Assembly (NCBI GenBank): GCA_963704455.1
Contig: OY969905.1
Location: forward strand, 2,604,001-2,668,000
Length of the DNA stretch: 64,000 nucleotides
From: DASTCZ01 sp963704455
GTDB lineage: Bacteria > Acidobacteriota > Terriglobia > Acidiferrales > UBA7541
Direction of reading: 5' to 3'
A program made the translations under genes and the position numbers. The notes beneath the pieces were generated by a model. It saw only the letters and a list, made by a program, of their open reading frames with translations, had not been told where the DNA came from and made no database searches. Positions 35,403 to 46,270 of the stretch are shown here, in pieces; the stretch's first letter is position 1, and each line of letters opens with the position of its first letter.

Positions 35403-38255
35403 ATGGGCCTGAAAAGCATCGTCATCCGCGGCGCACGCCAGCACAACCTGAAGAATATTGACCTCGAAATACCGCGGAATACTTTTTCCGTCATAACCGG
35501 GCTTTCGGGCTCGGGAAAATCGTCGCTTGCGTTCGACACGATCTACGCCGAAGGCCAGCGCCGCTACGTCGAATCGCTTTCCGCCTACGCGCGCCAGTTC
35601 CTCGACCAAATTGAGCGCCCCGATGTGGACTCCATCGAAGGCCTCTCCCCCTCCATTGCCATCGAGCAGAAAACGACTTCGCGCTCGCCGCGCTCGACCG
35701 TCGGCACCATCACCGAAATTTACGACTACCTTCGTGTGCTCTACAGCTCCATCGGTACGCCGCACTGCCCGAATTGCGGCAAGCCCATCCACCGCCAATC
35801 CACCGAGCAGATCGTACAGTCCACCCTTGTCGGTGAATTTTGCAAGACCGACGACCGCATTATGGTTCTCGCGCCAGTCGTCCGCGGACGCAAAGGGGAA
35901 TACCGCAAGGAACTTGAGAAATTCGCGCGCGACGGTTACTTGAAAGCGCGCATTGACGGAGACCTTCGACCGCTCGACGAGCCCATCCGTCTCGACCGCC
36001 GCAAGAATCACACAATCGAAATTGTGGTGGACCGTTTGCTCATCAAAGCGGGCATCGCGAGCCGCCTCGAAAAATCGGTTAATACGGCGCTGAAGCTTGC
36101 GCAAGGGCTCGTCACCATCTCCGTGGTCGGCGGCGCCGAGCGCACTTACTCCGAAAAACTCGCCTGCCACGATTGCGGCGTCTCCGTCCCGCAACTTGAG
36201 CCGCGCTCGTTCAGCTTCAACTCGCCCTATGGCGCGTGCCCCGCCTGCAATGGACTCGGCTCAAAATATGAAGTGGATCCCGCGAAGGTAATCGTAGATT
36301 GGTCGCGGCCTCTTTTTGAAGGCGGGCTTGGCCCCGGCTCGGGTTCCGCGTTCATCAAGCGCACCCTCGAGCTTGCCGCTTACGCCCACAAATTCGACCT
36401 CACCACGCCATTCGATTCGCTCCCGCCGCGCGCGCAGAACTTAATCCTTTACGGCTATCCGCCAAGAAAAAGTGGCGTCGAAGCCGCGCGGGGAAAATCC
36501 GCGCCCAAATCGAAGAAACATCGCGGCTTGCATTTTCAAGGCATCTTGCAATTGCTCGAATCAATTTTTGACTCGTCCACCTCTGACACTTATCGCGAAT
36601 GGATGACGCAGTATTTGTCCCCCGTGCCGTGCACTGTTTGCGGTGAACGCCGCCTGCGGCCTGAAAGCCTCGCCGTAAAAATTGCCGGACTCAGCGTCGC
36701 CGATTTCGCCGCGCTCAGCATCAGTGGAGCGCGCCCCGCCGTTGACGCCATCCTCAAGCAGCTCACTCCGCGCCAGCGCGTGATCGCCGAGCGCGTGCTC
36801 CACGAAATCGCCGAGCGTCTCGACTTCCTTCTCGCTGTCGGCCTCGGCTATCTCAGCCTTGACCGTACCGCCACCACGCTTTCCGGCGGCGAGGCCCAGC
36901 GCATTCGCCTCGCCACGCAAATCGGCTCGCGCCTCCGCGGCGTCCTTTACGTCCTCGACGAGCCCAGCATCGGCCTCCACGCGCGCGACAATGGCCGCCT
37001 CATCTCCGCGCTCGAACAGCTTCGCGATCTCGGCAACACCGTCCTCGTCGTCGAGCACGACGAAGAAACCATTCGCCGCGCCGACTACGTCGTGGACCTC
37101 GGTCCCGGCGCGGGTAACGCCGGCGGCCATCTTGTCGCCACGGGCACGCCGCCGCAGATTTCCGCGAACGCCGCTTCCCTCACTGGCCAGTATCTCGCCG
37201 GCGCTCTGCAAATCCATGTGCCCGGCCAGCGCCGCGCGCCAAACGGCAAGGTCATCCAAATCCTCCGCGCGCAGGCCAACAACCTCAAAAGCATTGACGT
37301 CACGATCCCTCTCGGCCTGATTACCGTGATCACGGGCGTCTCCGGTTCCGGCAAGTCCACGCTCGTCAATGACATTCTTTACCGAGCGCTCGCGCAAAAA
37401 CTCTATCGCTCTGCGGAGCGCCCCGGCGCGCACCGCGCCATCCTCGGCATCGAGCACATTGACAAGGTCATCGAAATTGACCAGGCACCCATCGGCCGCA
37501 CGCCGCGCTCGAATCCCGCCACTTATACCGGCGTCTTCTCGCCCATTCGCGATCTTTTCGCCATGCTTCCCGAATCGCGCGAACGCGGCTATCGGCCCGG
37601 CCGCTTCAGCTTCAACGTGAAGGGCGGCCGCTGCGAAGCGTGCCAGGGCGACGGGCTCCGCCGCATCGAAATGAATTTTCTGCCGGATGTTTACGTCACG
37701 TGCGAAGTTTGCCGCGGGCGCCGCTACAACGCAGAAACGCTCGCCGTTCGTTACAAGGGCCACTCCATCGCCGATATTCTCGAGATGCAGATTGACGACG
37801 CGTTCAAGATCCTCGAAAACATCCCGCAGATCCGCCAGCGGCTCGAGACACTCTCCGCCGTCGGCCTCGGCTACGTCCAGCTCGGCCAATCCGCCACAAC
37901 GCTTTCGGGCGGCGAGGCCCAGCGGATCAAGCTTTCGCGCGAACTCGCCAAGCGCCAGACCGGTCGCACAATCTATATTCTCGACGAGCCCACCACCGGC
38001 CTGCACTTTGACGACGTCCGCAAACTCCTCGACGTTTTGAACCGCCTCGCCTCGCTCGGCAACACGGTCATCATCATCGAGCACCATCTCGACGTCATCA
38101 AGCAAGCCGACTGGATCATTGACCTTGGCCCCGAAGGCGGCGAAGACGGCGGCCGCATCGTCGCGCAGGGCACGCCCGAACAGGTCGCGCGCGTCAAGAA
38201 ATCCTACACCGGCCAGGCCCTCGCCCGCGTCCTAGCGTTAAACGGAGCGAAATAA
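35403..38255 (+). CDS. uvrA: Excinuclease ABC subunit A
   Basis: A 950-residue UvrA, the damage-recognition ATPase of nucleotide excision repair. Two ABC modules are complete: first Walker A GLSGSGKSSLAF near residue 36 and signature LSGGEAQRIRLA near 495; second Walker A GVSGSGKSTLVND near 645 and signature LSGGEAQRIKLS near 835. Zinc motifs are CHDCG..CPACNG near 255-280 and CEACQGDG..CEVCRGR near 745-770. Length is normal for the family. Long open frames on the opposite strand across this gene are codon-bias shadows. Confidence 0.98.
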   Translation: MGLKSIVIRGARQHNLKNIDLEIPRNTFSVITGLSGSGKSSLAFDTIYAEGQRRYVESLSAYARQFLDQIERPDVDSIEGLSPSIAIEQKTTSRSPRSTVGTITEIYDYLRVLYSSIGTPHCPNCGKPIHRQSTEQIVQSTLVGEFCKTDDRIMVLAPVVRGRKGEYRKELEKFARDGYLKARIDGDLRPLDEPIRLDRRKNHTIEIVVDRLLIKAGIASRLEKSVNTALKLAQGLVTISVVGGAERTYSEKLACHDCGVSVPQLEPRSFSFNSPYGACPACNGLGSKYEVDPAKVIVDWSRPLFEGGLGPGSGSAFIKRTLELAAYAHKFDLTTPFDSLPPRAQNLILYGYPPRKSGVEAARGKSAPKSKKHRGLHFQGILQLLESIFDSSTSDTYREWMTQYLSPVPCTVCGERRLRPESLAVKIAGLSVADFAALSISGARPAVDAILKQLTPRQRVIAERVLHEIAERLDFLLAVGLGYLSLDRTATTLSGGEAQRIRLATQIGSRLRGVLYVLDEPSIGLHARDNGRLISALEQLRDLGNTVLVVEHDEETIRRADYVVDLGPGAGNAGGHLVATGTPPQISANAASLTGQYLAGALQIHVPGQRRAPNGKVIQILRAQANNLKSIDVTIPLGLITVITGVSGSGKSTLVNDILYRALAQKLYRSAERPGAHRAILGIEHIDKVIEIDQAPIGRTPRSNPATYTGVFSPIRDLFAMLPESRERGYRPGRFSFNVKGGRCEACQGDGLRRIEMNFLPDVYVTCEVCRGRRYNAETLAVRYKGHSIADILEMQIDDAFKILENIPQIRQRLETLSAVGLGYVQLGQSATTLSGGEAQRIKLSRELAKRQTGRTIYILDEPTTGLHFDDVRKLLDVLNRLASLGNTVIIIEHHLDVIKQADWIIDLGPEGGEDGGRIVAQGTPEQVARVKKSYTGQALARVLALNGAK

Positions 38256-38329
38256 TTGCGGAGCCATGCCTATAATAGTGCGCGCGCTGCGCTGAGCTTC
38301 CCGCGCGCCGGAAATCATCGGCAAATTTC

Positions 38330-39238
38330 ATGAGCTTTTTCGACGACCCATCTCAGCCCGCGCCTCCCGGCGGCCCGAAAGCCGCACCCGAATCTTCTTC
38401 ACCGGTGACATACACCGAAGTCTCGATTCAGCCGCCGGCTCAACAACCGGACCCGCAGGCCGCGCTCCCAATTGATTTGCGAGTCCCCTGGGGATGGAAA
38501 GATTTGGTCTATCTCATTCTCTTCGTCATCGGCGCGCTGGTTTTCTTTGAGGTGGCCCTCGTAATTGTTGCGATCGCCTTTTTCCATGTCAGTTCCTCCC
38601 AATTGACCCAAGCCACCCCCACAGCCATCAACATTTCGGTTATCGCGCAGGCGCTGGCTTTTCTCGCAATGATGGGCTACTTCTGGGTAATGGTCCGCGT
38701 CCGCCATGCGGGCCCTTTCTGGCAGGCAATTGGTTGGCGTCCATTTCACACGGGCGTGAACCAGCCCCAGTTGCTTCGCATCTTCATTCAATTGGGCCTT
38801 GGTGTGGGTCTCGCAATCGCCATCACACCGATTTCAATTTTGATTTCCCGCAATCAGCCGCCATTGCCAATCGAAAAAATAATTCAAACCCGCGGGACTT
38901 ACTTGCTCTTCATGGTCTATGGAATTCTTATCGCGCCTGTAGTCGAAGAGACGCTGTTTAGAGGCTTCCTCTATCCAATTGTCGCGCGGCGGTTCGGATT
39001 GCCCGCGGGCGTGCTCGTGAGTGGAATCCTATTCGGCATGTTGCACGCGAGCCAGTTGTGGGGTGGCTGGGGAAGCATCGGGCTCATCATCGGAGTTGGC
39101 ATCGTGTTTAGCTGGGTCCGGGCCCGCAGCAAAACTGTATTGGCGAGCTATCTCCTACACATTGCTTATAATTCCACATTGTTCGCATTCGACGTACTTG
39201 TGGCGCATACGCTCCAAAACATGCCGCCCGGACATTGA
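38330..39238 (+). CDS. CPBP-family intramembrane metalloprotease
   Basis: A 302-residue membrane protein with a Pro-rich cytoplasmic N-terminus (about 50 residues) and about seven or eight membrane helices. The active motifs of the CAAX/CPBP (Abi) family are present: VEETLFRGFLYP near residue 205, GMLHASQLWGG near 240 and LLHIAYNST near 280, giving the Glu pair, Arg and His residues. Bacterial members take part in peptide maturation or immunity; this gene's substrate is unknown. It follows uvrA by 75 bases and precedes mtnA by 30. Confidence 0.85.
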   Translation: MSFFDDPSQPAPPGGPKAAPESSSPVTYTEVSIQPPAQQPDPQAALPIDLRVPWGWKDLVYLILFVIGALVFFEVALVIVAIAFFHVSSSQLTQATPTAINISVIAQALAFLAMMGYFWVMVRVRHAGPFWQAIGWRPFHTGVNQPQLLRIFIQLGLGVGLAIAITPISILISRNQPPLPIEKIIQTRGTYLLFMVYGILIAPVVEETLFRGFLYPIVARRFGLPAGVLVSGILFGMLHASQLWGGWGSIGLIIGVGIVFSWVRARSKTVLASYLLHIAYNSTLFAFDVLVAHTLQNMPPGH

Positions 39239-39268
39239 AACAGGAGAATCGTCAACCGACACTCGCAA

Positions 39269-40321
39269 ATGCGCGCCGCCCAACCCATCGAATGGACACC
39301 TTCTGGAGTGGTGATTCTTGACCAGCGCCGCCTTCCCGTCGAAGTCGTCCATCACACGTACACGGACTATCGCGAAGTCGCCCGCGCAATTCAGGACATG
39401 GTCATCCGCGGCGCGCCCGCCATCGGAGTCGCCGCCGCAATGGGCGTCGCGCTCGGCGTGCTTCGTTCGCCCGCGAAATCTCTCGACGATTTGCGCGCGG
39501 AATTTCCCGCAATTTGTGAGGCTCTCGCCCGCACCCGCCCCACCGCCGTTGACCTCTTCTGGGCCATCGAGCGGATGAAGCGCCGCTTCGCTAATCTCTC
39601 CGCTTCGAATCAGAGCCTTGACGCCCTCAAGCAGGCAATGGTCGCCGAAGCAAAACTCATCCATGGGGAAAAGCGCGCCATTGACGAAGCTATCGGCCGC
39701 TTCGGCGCGGAGCTAATGCCCCGCGATGGCCGCGTGATGACTCAGTGCAATGCCGGCGCGCTCGCCACCGCGGGCATCGGCACCGCGCTCGGCGTAATCC
39801 GCGTCGCCATCGAGCAGGGCCACAACCTCCGCGTCATCGTTCCCGAAACGCGGCCCTATCTGCAGGGTTCGCGTCTCACAGCATGGGAATTGCACGAGGC
39901 CGGAATTCCTCTCACGTTGATCACGGACAATATGGTGGGACATTTCTTGAAGCAGGGAGACGTTGGGGCCGTCGTTACAGGAGCCGACCGCATCGCTGCC
40001 AACGGCGACACCGCAAACAAAATCGGCACTTACCAGATTGCCGTCCTCGCGCGCGAACACAACGTGCCGTTTTACATCGCCGCGCCGATATCAACACTCG
40101 ATCTCAATATTCCATCGGGCGATGCCATCCCCATCGAGCAGCGCCCCTCCGAGGAAGTCACCCATTTTGGCGGCAAGCGCGTCGCGCCGGACGTGGAAGC
40201 CGCGCATCCAGCATTCGACGTGACTCCCGCGCGCTTCATCGCCGCCATCATCACCGAGCGCGGCGTCGCTCGCGCTCCTTTCACCGACGCGCTCCGCCGC
40301 CTCGCCGCCGCGCGCGCCTGA
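39269..40321 (+). CDS. mtnA: S-methyl-5-thioribose-1-phosphate isomerase
   Basis: A 350-residue enzyme of methionine salvage that isomerises methylthioribose-1-phosphate to methylthioribulose-1-phosphate. It belongs to the eIF2B-like fold. Diagnostic segments: MVIRGAPAIGVAAAMGVAL near residue 45, MTQCNAGALATAGIGTALGV near 156 with the catalytic Cys, PETRPYLQGSRLTAWEL near 192, and VVTGADRIAANGDTANKIGTY with catalytic Asp near 236. No other methionine salvage gene is in the window, so the rest of the pathway must be elsewhere. Confidence 0.94.
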   Translation: MRAAQPIEWTPSGVVILDQRRLPVEVVHHTYTDYREVARAIQDMVIRGAPAIGVAAAMGVALGVLRSPAKSLDDLRAEFPAICEALARTRPTAVDLFWAIERMKRRFANLSASNQSLDALKQAMVAEAKLIHGEKRAIDEAIGRFGAELMPRDGRVMTQCNAGALATAGIGTALGVIRVAIEQGHNLRVIVPETRPYLQGSRLTAWELHEAGIPLTLITDNMVGHFLKQGDVGAVVTGADRIAANGDTANKIGTYQIAVLAREHNVPFYIAAPISTLDLNIPSGDAIPIEQRPSEEVTHFGGKRVAPDVEAAHPAFDVTPARFIAAIITERGVARAPFTDALRRLAAARA

Positions 40322-40326
40322 CGCCG

Positions 40327-41310
40327 CTACTGCGTCGTGTAATACCCGCTCTTCGAAATAAGCAGATAATTCTGCCCCTTCTTTCCAAATTGGGCTGCCA
40401 ATTGCACGTCGAGCTTGTGATACAGCCGGTCCTTGTTGCTGGGCGTCGCGTAATAGCCGAGCGTGTACCGCGTCTTAATCCGCTGAATCAGCTCCCGGAA
40501 TTGCTCGTCTACAGACCCGCCGTTCTTCGCATCGAATATTTCTCCGCCGGTTTCTTCCACCAGTTTTGCGACGTTAACTCTTTGCTTCATCGACTTCATT
40601 TTGTTCATCATGGCGAGCATTTCCACCGGGTTTTCTCCCGGCACTTTCAGGCTGTACACCGCAGCGCCGCTCGCTACCACCCGCCGGGTCACCTCTTCCG
40701 CCGAAATTCCTCCCGGATCGGTGGGAACATTGTCGCTCACCAGCACGATCACACGCTGCTGGCCCGGCGCTTCTTTCACCAAATCCGTCGCCGCTTCGAC
40801 GAGGGCTCCATTGATGTTTGTGCTTCCGCCTGCCTCGATCCCTTCAAGCTGCCCGGCGATGCTTTTCTTGTCAGTTGTTAGCGGAATCCGATGCTCAACC
40901 ACGCTCGAAAACGTGAAAAGAGTCACCGAGTCTTCAGGTTTAAGCGCGCCGAGCGCCGTCGTCGTCGCGGCCCGCAAAGGCTCTAGAAAAGGCTTAATAG
41001 ACCCGCTCGTATCCACAACCAGCGCCACGGCCAATGGTAATTCGTCGCGGCTGAATTCCTCCACCTTCTGTTCCGCGCCATCCTCCTTGACGATGAAATC
41101 TTTTTTGTCCAGCCCGCTCATGATCTGCCCGCTCTTGTCCTTCACCGTCACATCCACCAGCACAAGCTGGACGCCAATGCGGATATGTTCTTCGCCTTGC
41201 TTCTGGGCGGCGGCAGGCATTAGCGCCGTCCCCGCAAACACGGCAAACAGCGCCGCCGCAAGGATTGGGCGCATCTGTGAATTTAAGTTGCTGGAGGATG
41301 TCTGCGCCAT
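40327..41310 (-). CDS. VWFA-related acidobacterial exported protein
   Basis: A 327-residue protein matching the VWFA-related domain (TIGR03436) abundant in Acidobacteriota. A signal peptide (LAAALFAVFAGTALMPAAAQ) is followed by VQLVLVDVTVKDKSGQIMSGLDKKDF split over residues 46-71, FIVKEDGAEQKVEEFSRDELPL, the metal-ion-dependent adhesion site VVDTSGSIKPF near 105, and LVSDNVPTDPGG near 195. It probably binds protein or polymer partners in the periplasm. It is two bases downstream of the preceding minus-strand gene, so the two form an operon. Confidence 0.88.
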   Translation of the reverse strand: MAQTSSSNLNSQMRPILAAALFAVFAGTALMPAAAQKQGEEHIRIGVQLVLVDVTVKDKSGQIMSGLDKKDFIVKEDGAEQKVEEFSRDELPLAVALVVDTSGSIKPFLEPLRAATTTALGALKPEDSVTLFTFSSVVEHRIPLTTDKKSIAGQLEGIEAGGSTNINGALVEAATDLVKEAPGQQRVIVLVSDNVPTDPGGISAEEVTRRVVASGAAVYSLKVPGENPVEMLAMMNKMKSMKQRVNVAKLVEETGGEIFDAKNGGSVDEQFRELIQRIKTRYTLGYYATPSNKDRLYHKLDVQLAAQFGKKGQNYLLISKSGYYTTQ

Positions 41311-41312
41311 CG

Positions 41313-42281
41313 TTATTGCTGTGGCGGCTCGCGCAATTCTTCGTGGTCCGGCTGTTTTGTTGTTGTGCCAATCTTGATGGTTGACCCGAAGTACTTGTAA
41401 TTCGAGTACCGGATGGTCTGCACGATTCGGACATCGCCGGCTTTAAAGTGCAAAACGTCGTCTGAATGCGAATAAGTCGGAAACCAGATATCCGCCGTGA
41501 TGTTTTCGCGAATCGTCTCAAATCGCGCAAAAAGCTGCCCATCTTCGCCCTTTTTCACTTTGATCCCGTGCAGCGCCCTTCCATAGGACTTTACGATGTT
41601 GAAGCCCTGATCTTCCACCCAGATGCGGCCGTCAAAATAGGCTTTGTTCTTGAGCACTTCTTTCGGCGAAATGTCAAAAACATAGCAGGTCAACTCGTCC
41701 ACGGCTTCGTGCTTCACGTAAGTCACGTTGTACTTTGGAAGATCTCCCGTCGTAAGCACAAACGGTTGGATGTCTTCAATATCTTTGAAATCCTCTGGGG
41801 ACATGATCACAAACATAAGATTTGGCTGCGGAGCGTTGGTCACCCTTTCAAAGCGCTTTCCATCCGGCGTAAATACGATGTCACTGGTCTGCTGGAATTG
41901 CCCACCCTCTTCGCCCATCGGCCCGTAATCCTTCACTAGAACTTTTTGCGTATACGTGTAGTTTCCTCGCGCCTCTTTCAACGCATCCTCGCGCGCCGCA
42001 AATTTCTTGATCATCTCCTCCACAGGCATCGTGGGGGGCGGCAGGGTTGCCCTGTTTGTTGGCTGGGCGGTTGACCCACCGGTGCCGCCAGTGTTCCCTG
42101 GCGTTGACGTTGTGGTTGCCGGCGGCTTCGTGGCAGGAGCTGCGGGCGGTGTGGGCGGCGGCTTCAGCGGCCCGGTAGTCTGTGCTGCCGCGCCCCGAAT
42201 AAGAATCAAGCCCATCGCTGCGCACAATCCAACTGCCGCCCAACGCAAAAGGCGCTTTCCGTGATCTGGGCCCGGCTTCAT
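41313..42281 (-). CDS. Exported LolA/outer-membrane lipoprotein-sorting-like protein
   Basis: About 322 residues from the ATG at 42281 (an ATG at 42293 is the alternative). A signal peptide ends near GAAAQ and is followed by a Pro/Thr-rich linker of about 60 residues. The folded part has LKEARGNYTYTQKVLVKD, VIMSPEDFKDIEDIQPFVL, CYVFDISPKEV, YFDGRIWVEDQGFNIVKSYG and FPTYSHSDDVLHF, a pattern seen in acidobacterial proteins related to the LolA-like beta-barrel half-fold. It may bind lipid or lipoprotein in the periplasm. Coupled to the VWFA gene. Confidence 0.6.
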   Translation of the reverse strand: MKPGPDHGKRLLRWAAVGLCAAMGLILIRGAAAQTTGPLKPPPTPPAAPATKPPATTTSTPGNTGGTGGSTAQPTNRATLPPPTMPVEEMIKKFAAREDALKEARGNYTYTQKVLVKDYGPMGEEGGQFQQTSDIVFTPDGKRFERVTNAPQPNLMFVIMSPEDFKDIEDIQPFVLTTGDLPKYNVTYVKHEAVDELTCYVFDISPKEVLKNKAYFDGRIWVEDQGFNIVKSYGRALHGIKVKKGEDGQLFARFETIRENITADIWFPTYSHSDDVLHFKAGDVRIVQTIRYSNYKYFGSTIKIGTTTKQPDHEELREPPQQ

Positions 42282-42401
42282 TCTAAGTTCCATTTATGAT
42301 GCCTTTTCCCTTGCCTAGATTATTCCATAAAGTAGGAACCCCGGCGCGCCTTCAAGGTTGCCACGTATCCAGTCGCGCAAAAGTCCCTATTCCTGAAGTG
42401 G

Positions 42402-43958
42402 CTATAAAAGATTGCGCAGGCGGACACCAGGGCATGTGTATTCAAGCACTCGCACTCGCCACGGCAGGTCACCCAGTTCAGGAAAAAATCTGGCTTTCAG
42501 TGAAGATGCTGAGTCGCGCAGGATTTGCTTTTCAGAATCAAGATGGCACTGGCTATCGAGCTGCGTTTCGGCATCCCACGCGGGCCCTTCACGCAGCGGC
42601 CCCGGCGCTCCTCGCACAAAGTAGATAGGGAGCCCCTGTTTAGAGAGTTTCAATTCATTCCATTCCTCAGCGTCGAATACTCCCTGAATCCGGACTGGTT
42701 GCCATTCCCGCGTGCCATCGCTTCGGTGCAATGCGGGAAGCGCATAGCTGAGGTAAAAGAAAAAGGAAGGGTTATTCCCCACGACATATCCGCCGACTGA
42801 GGGGGACAGCAGGCGGTTCCCCGCTTCCGAGGCGACTCGTTCCCAGGGTTCGATAAACCGTGGCGCCGAATAATATTGCCGCGAGAAAATCCCGAACCAT
42901 CCGATGGCCGCAACCCCAAGGAGCGCGCCCACGAAAATTCTGCGCGGCCTGCCGCGTGGCGCCGCATTTACCCCAAGAGCGACGGGCAGCAAAATCCACG
43001 CCGCAACAGGCAGCATTCGTTTCGCGCTGATAATTCCCAGTAGAGCCATTGCCACCATCAAAACGAGTGAATATACAAGAAACTTTCGCGCGTCAGACGG
43101 AGCATGTTTCAGTGCTGTGGCCAAACAAATCGCCACGCAAATCCCCGCGGGAATTCCCAGCCAAAGGAACCACGGCGCGGCCGATTCACTCACAAACGCG
43201 TTGTAAAGGTGGAATCCGCCGAGAAGGATTTTTGTCGTAATTGGCTGTGCGAAATTTGTCCCGTTCCTCACCTCAAGTAAAAATGCCCGCCACAATGGGA
43301 TATACGCAATCGCAAGGACCAGCCCGCAGGATGCTATCACCGCCATAGCGCGAAGCCATTCCTGGCGTTTCCTGATTACATAGTCCGCTGCCAGGCACGC
43401 AAGAAACGCCCAACCAAAATAGTTTGTGTATATCAGTGCTGCTGCACTCAACAAGAATCCGCACAATCGCCGCACACTTGGCCGCCGCAAGAGCCGCAGG
43501 TACACCAGCGTCAGCCATCCCACAAGCAGGAAGCAAAACGAGTACCACGCCGCCAGCCGCCCGTAATGAAATCCAAACGGCCACAGCGCCCCCATCCATA
43601 AAACGGCCCAGGCGCTCCGCAATCCTCCAATCTCCTCCGCGCACCGGGAGAGCAGCGCCAGCCCAAACAAATAAAACAAGATTGCCGGCAACCGCAGAGT
43701 CACGAATCTTTCCCCTGTAATCTGCAGCCAGAAGTGGAGAATTAGATCGTACAGAGGTGGGTGTTCGTGCAAACCTTCGCCGGACGAAAATGCGTGTAAT
43801 GTCTCTTGCACGGGCTGCGTCGCCGTCGTGATAATTGTTGCCTCATCATCAATAATCGTAATCCACCGGTTCGTCGCAAACAGCATCGCCCCGAGCGCGA
43901 TGAGCAGCGCAAGCATCGCGATTTCCGTCAAGCGGCTTCGGCGAATCTCTTCAGTCAT
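42402..43958 (-). CDS. GT39/ArnT-like membrane glycosyltransferase
   Basis: 518 residues from the ATG at 43958. The frame is open further upstream to 44180, but that part covers the 16S rRNA promoter and codes for non-membrane sequence, so I exclude it. About eleven hydrophobic helices. The first periplasmic loop reads WITIIDDEATIITT..HEHPPLYDLILHFW, with the acidic pair and the HPPLY-type motif of the family. It probably uses a polyprenyl-phosphate sugar donor. It is divergent from the rRNA unit. Confidence 0.82.
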   Translation of the reverse strand: MTEEIRRSRLTEIAMLALLIALGAMLFATNRWITIIDDEATIITTATQPVQETLHAFSSGEGLHEHPPLYDLILHFWLQITGERFVTLRLPAILFYLFGLALLSRCAEEIGGLRSAWAVLWMGALWPFGFHYGRLAAWYSFCFLLVGWLTLVYLRLLRRPSVRRLCGFLLSAAALIYTNYFGWAFLACLAADYVIRKRQEWLRAMAVIASCGLVLAIAYIPLWRAFLLEVRNGTNFAQPITTKILLGGFHLYNAFVSESAAPWFLWLGIPAGICVAICLATALKHAPSDARKFLVYSLVLMVAMALLGIISAKRMLPVAAWILLPVALGVNAAPRGRPRRIFVGALLGVAAIGWFGIFSRQYYSAPRFIEPWERVASEAGNRLLSPSVGGYVVGNNPSFFFYLSYALPALHRSDGTREWQPVRIQGVFDAEEWNELKLSKQGLPIYFVRGAPGPLREGPAWDAETQLDSQCHLDSEKQILRDSASSLKARFFPELGDLPWRVRVLEYTCPGVRLRNLL

Positions 43959-44057
43959 CGCCGGAATTCTACTCCGCTCCATGAAAATGCCGCTCGCTTC
44001 ACGCAACACTTCCCCCCCGCGGTCGTGAATCACTGTTTTTCGCTGCCCAGATTCACC

Positions 44058-44086
44058 TTGACTCTCACCCCCCATCCCTGTATCAT
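44058..44086 (+). promoter_or_regulatory. Promoter of the 16S rRNA unit
   Basis: TTGACT at 44058-44063, a 17-base spacer and TATCAT at 44081-44086 form a near-consensus housekeeping sigma promoter. The predicted transcript starts near 44093, leaving a leader of about 195 bases before 16S. Confidence 0.75.
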
Positions 44087-44126
44087 TTCCGATTGCCGTA
44101 TCACCTTCCTGCGTGACAGGGGGTTT

Positions 44127-44139
44127 CGCTCTTTGACAA
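44127..44139 (+). promoter_or_regulatory. boxA-like antitermination site
   Basis: CGCTCTTTGACAA closely matches bacterial rRNA boxA (TGCTCTTTAACA), the NusB/S10 binding site. It precedes two terminator-like hairpins in the 16S leader, so an antitermination role is likely. Confidence 0.7.
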
Positions 44140-44174
44140 CCGAATAAGACATGCCAGAACCCGTTTGATTTACT

Positions 44175-44202
44175 CCGCAAGCGTTTCGACGCTTGCGGGT
44201 TT
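44175..44202 (+). terminator. Leader hairpin 1 upstream of 16S (terminator-like)
   Basis: A perfect 10-bp stem CCGCAAGCGT/ACGCTTGCGG with a TTCG tetraloop, then a short T-run (GTTT). It lies after boxA and before 16S. It may be a checkpoint passed by antitermination, or part of an rRNA processing structure. Confidence 0.55.
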
Positions 44203-44244
44203 GAGTGAAATCGAGCGATTTAAACAGTTCGTTTTGAGGTCTGG

Positions 44245-44268
44245 ATCCCGGCTCACGCCGGGATTTTT
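44245..44268 (+). terminator. Leader hairpin 2 upstream of 16S (terminator-like)
   Basis: A perfect 8-bp stem ATCCCGGC/GCCGGGAT with loop TCAC followed by TTTTT at 44264-44268. It has the form of an intrinsic terminator only about 20 bases before the 16S 5' end. Confidence 0.6.
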
Positions 44269-44286
44269 GATTTCAAGACACAGGTT

Positions 44287-45818
<1,532 letters not shown>

Positions 45819-46006
45819 CTAAATAAACGTGCCAACGAATCCTGTTATTTTTCGCAGGTGAAGATGGCCACTGGTTCTCACGGACCAGGAATCGCTTCTC
45901 TCACTCACTTCATCGGGTTCTGGCAGGTCTTATTCGGCGCACTTCCCATGCGCGTTCTCTGCTCCGAAGGTTCGGCGCGGAAAGTCAAAGAGCTTCTTCA
46001 ACGGCA

Positions 46007-46038
46007 AAGGCCCGGCTTAATTGCCGGGCCTTTTTTTT
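46007..46038 (+). terminator. Intrinsic terminator of the 16S unit
   Basis: AAGGCCCGGC pairs with GCCGGGCCTT across a TTAATT loop and runs into eight T (46031-46038). It is a strong rho-independent terminator about 190 bases after the 16S 3' end. Confidence 0.9.
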
Positions 46039-46054
46039 CCCCGTCGCATTTTGT

Positions 46055-46104
46055 AGCTCAGGTCGCCCCCGGCGCATTTTGCAGGGACGACCTGAGGCTT
46101 TTTT
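46055..46104 (+). terminator. Second intrinsic terminator after 16S
   Basis: CTCAGGTCG at 46057-46065 pairs perfectly with CGACCTGAG at 46088-46096, followed by GCTTTTTT. The tandem arrangement would end rRNA transcription firmly. Confidence 0.75.
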
Positions 46105-46270
46105 CCCGCCACTTTACCTCATCGACTCTCGCCCTTCGCCCGCATGCAACCATCCCCTTCCCTACCCCCATCTAATGTGTTAGGACGACACCCTGGGCAA
46201 CTCCGCAGTACAACTTTTTCGTTCGTCCGGGTATTATTAATATTGTGGGCCGGAGAGAATTGGAGTCACC

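Larger units (their letters stand above)
45819..46270. other. Region after 16S: no spacer tRNA, no 23S
   Basis: 452 bases with no gene. It contains the 3' trailer of 16S and two intrinsic terminators (annotated separately). Nothing resembling tRNA-Ile, tRNA-Ala or the start of 23S was found. Confidence 0.7.

Noticed and set aside
36561..38105. 514-codon open frame opposite uvrA
   Set aside because: It is antisense to an intact uvrA and reflects codon bias at high GC; no motifs in its translation.
43959..44180. N-terminal extension of the GT39 gene
   Set aside because: The stretch overlaps the 16S promoter and boxA and does not look like membrane-protein sequence.
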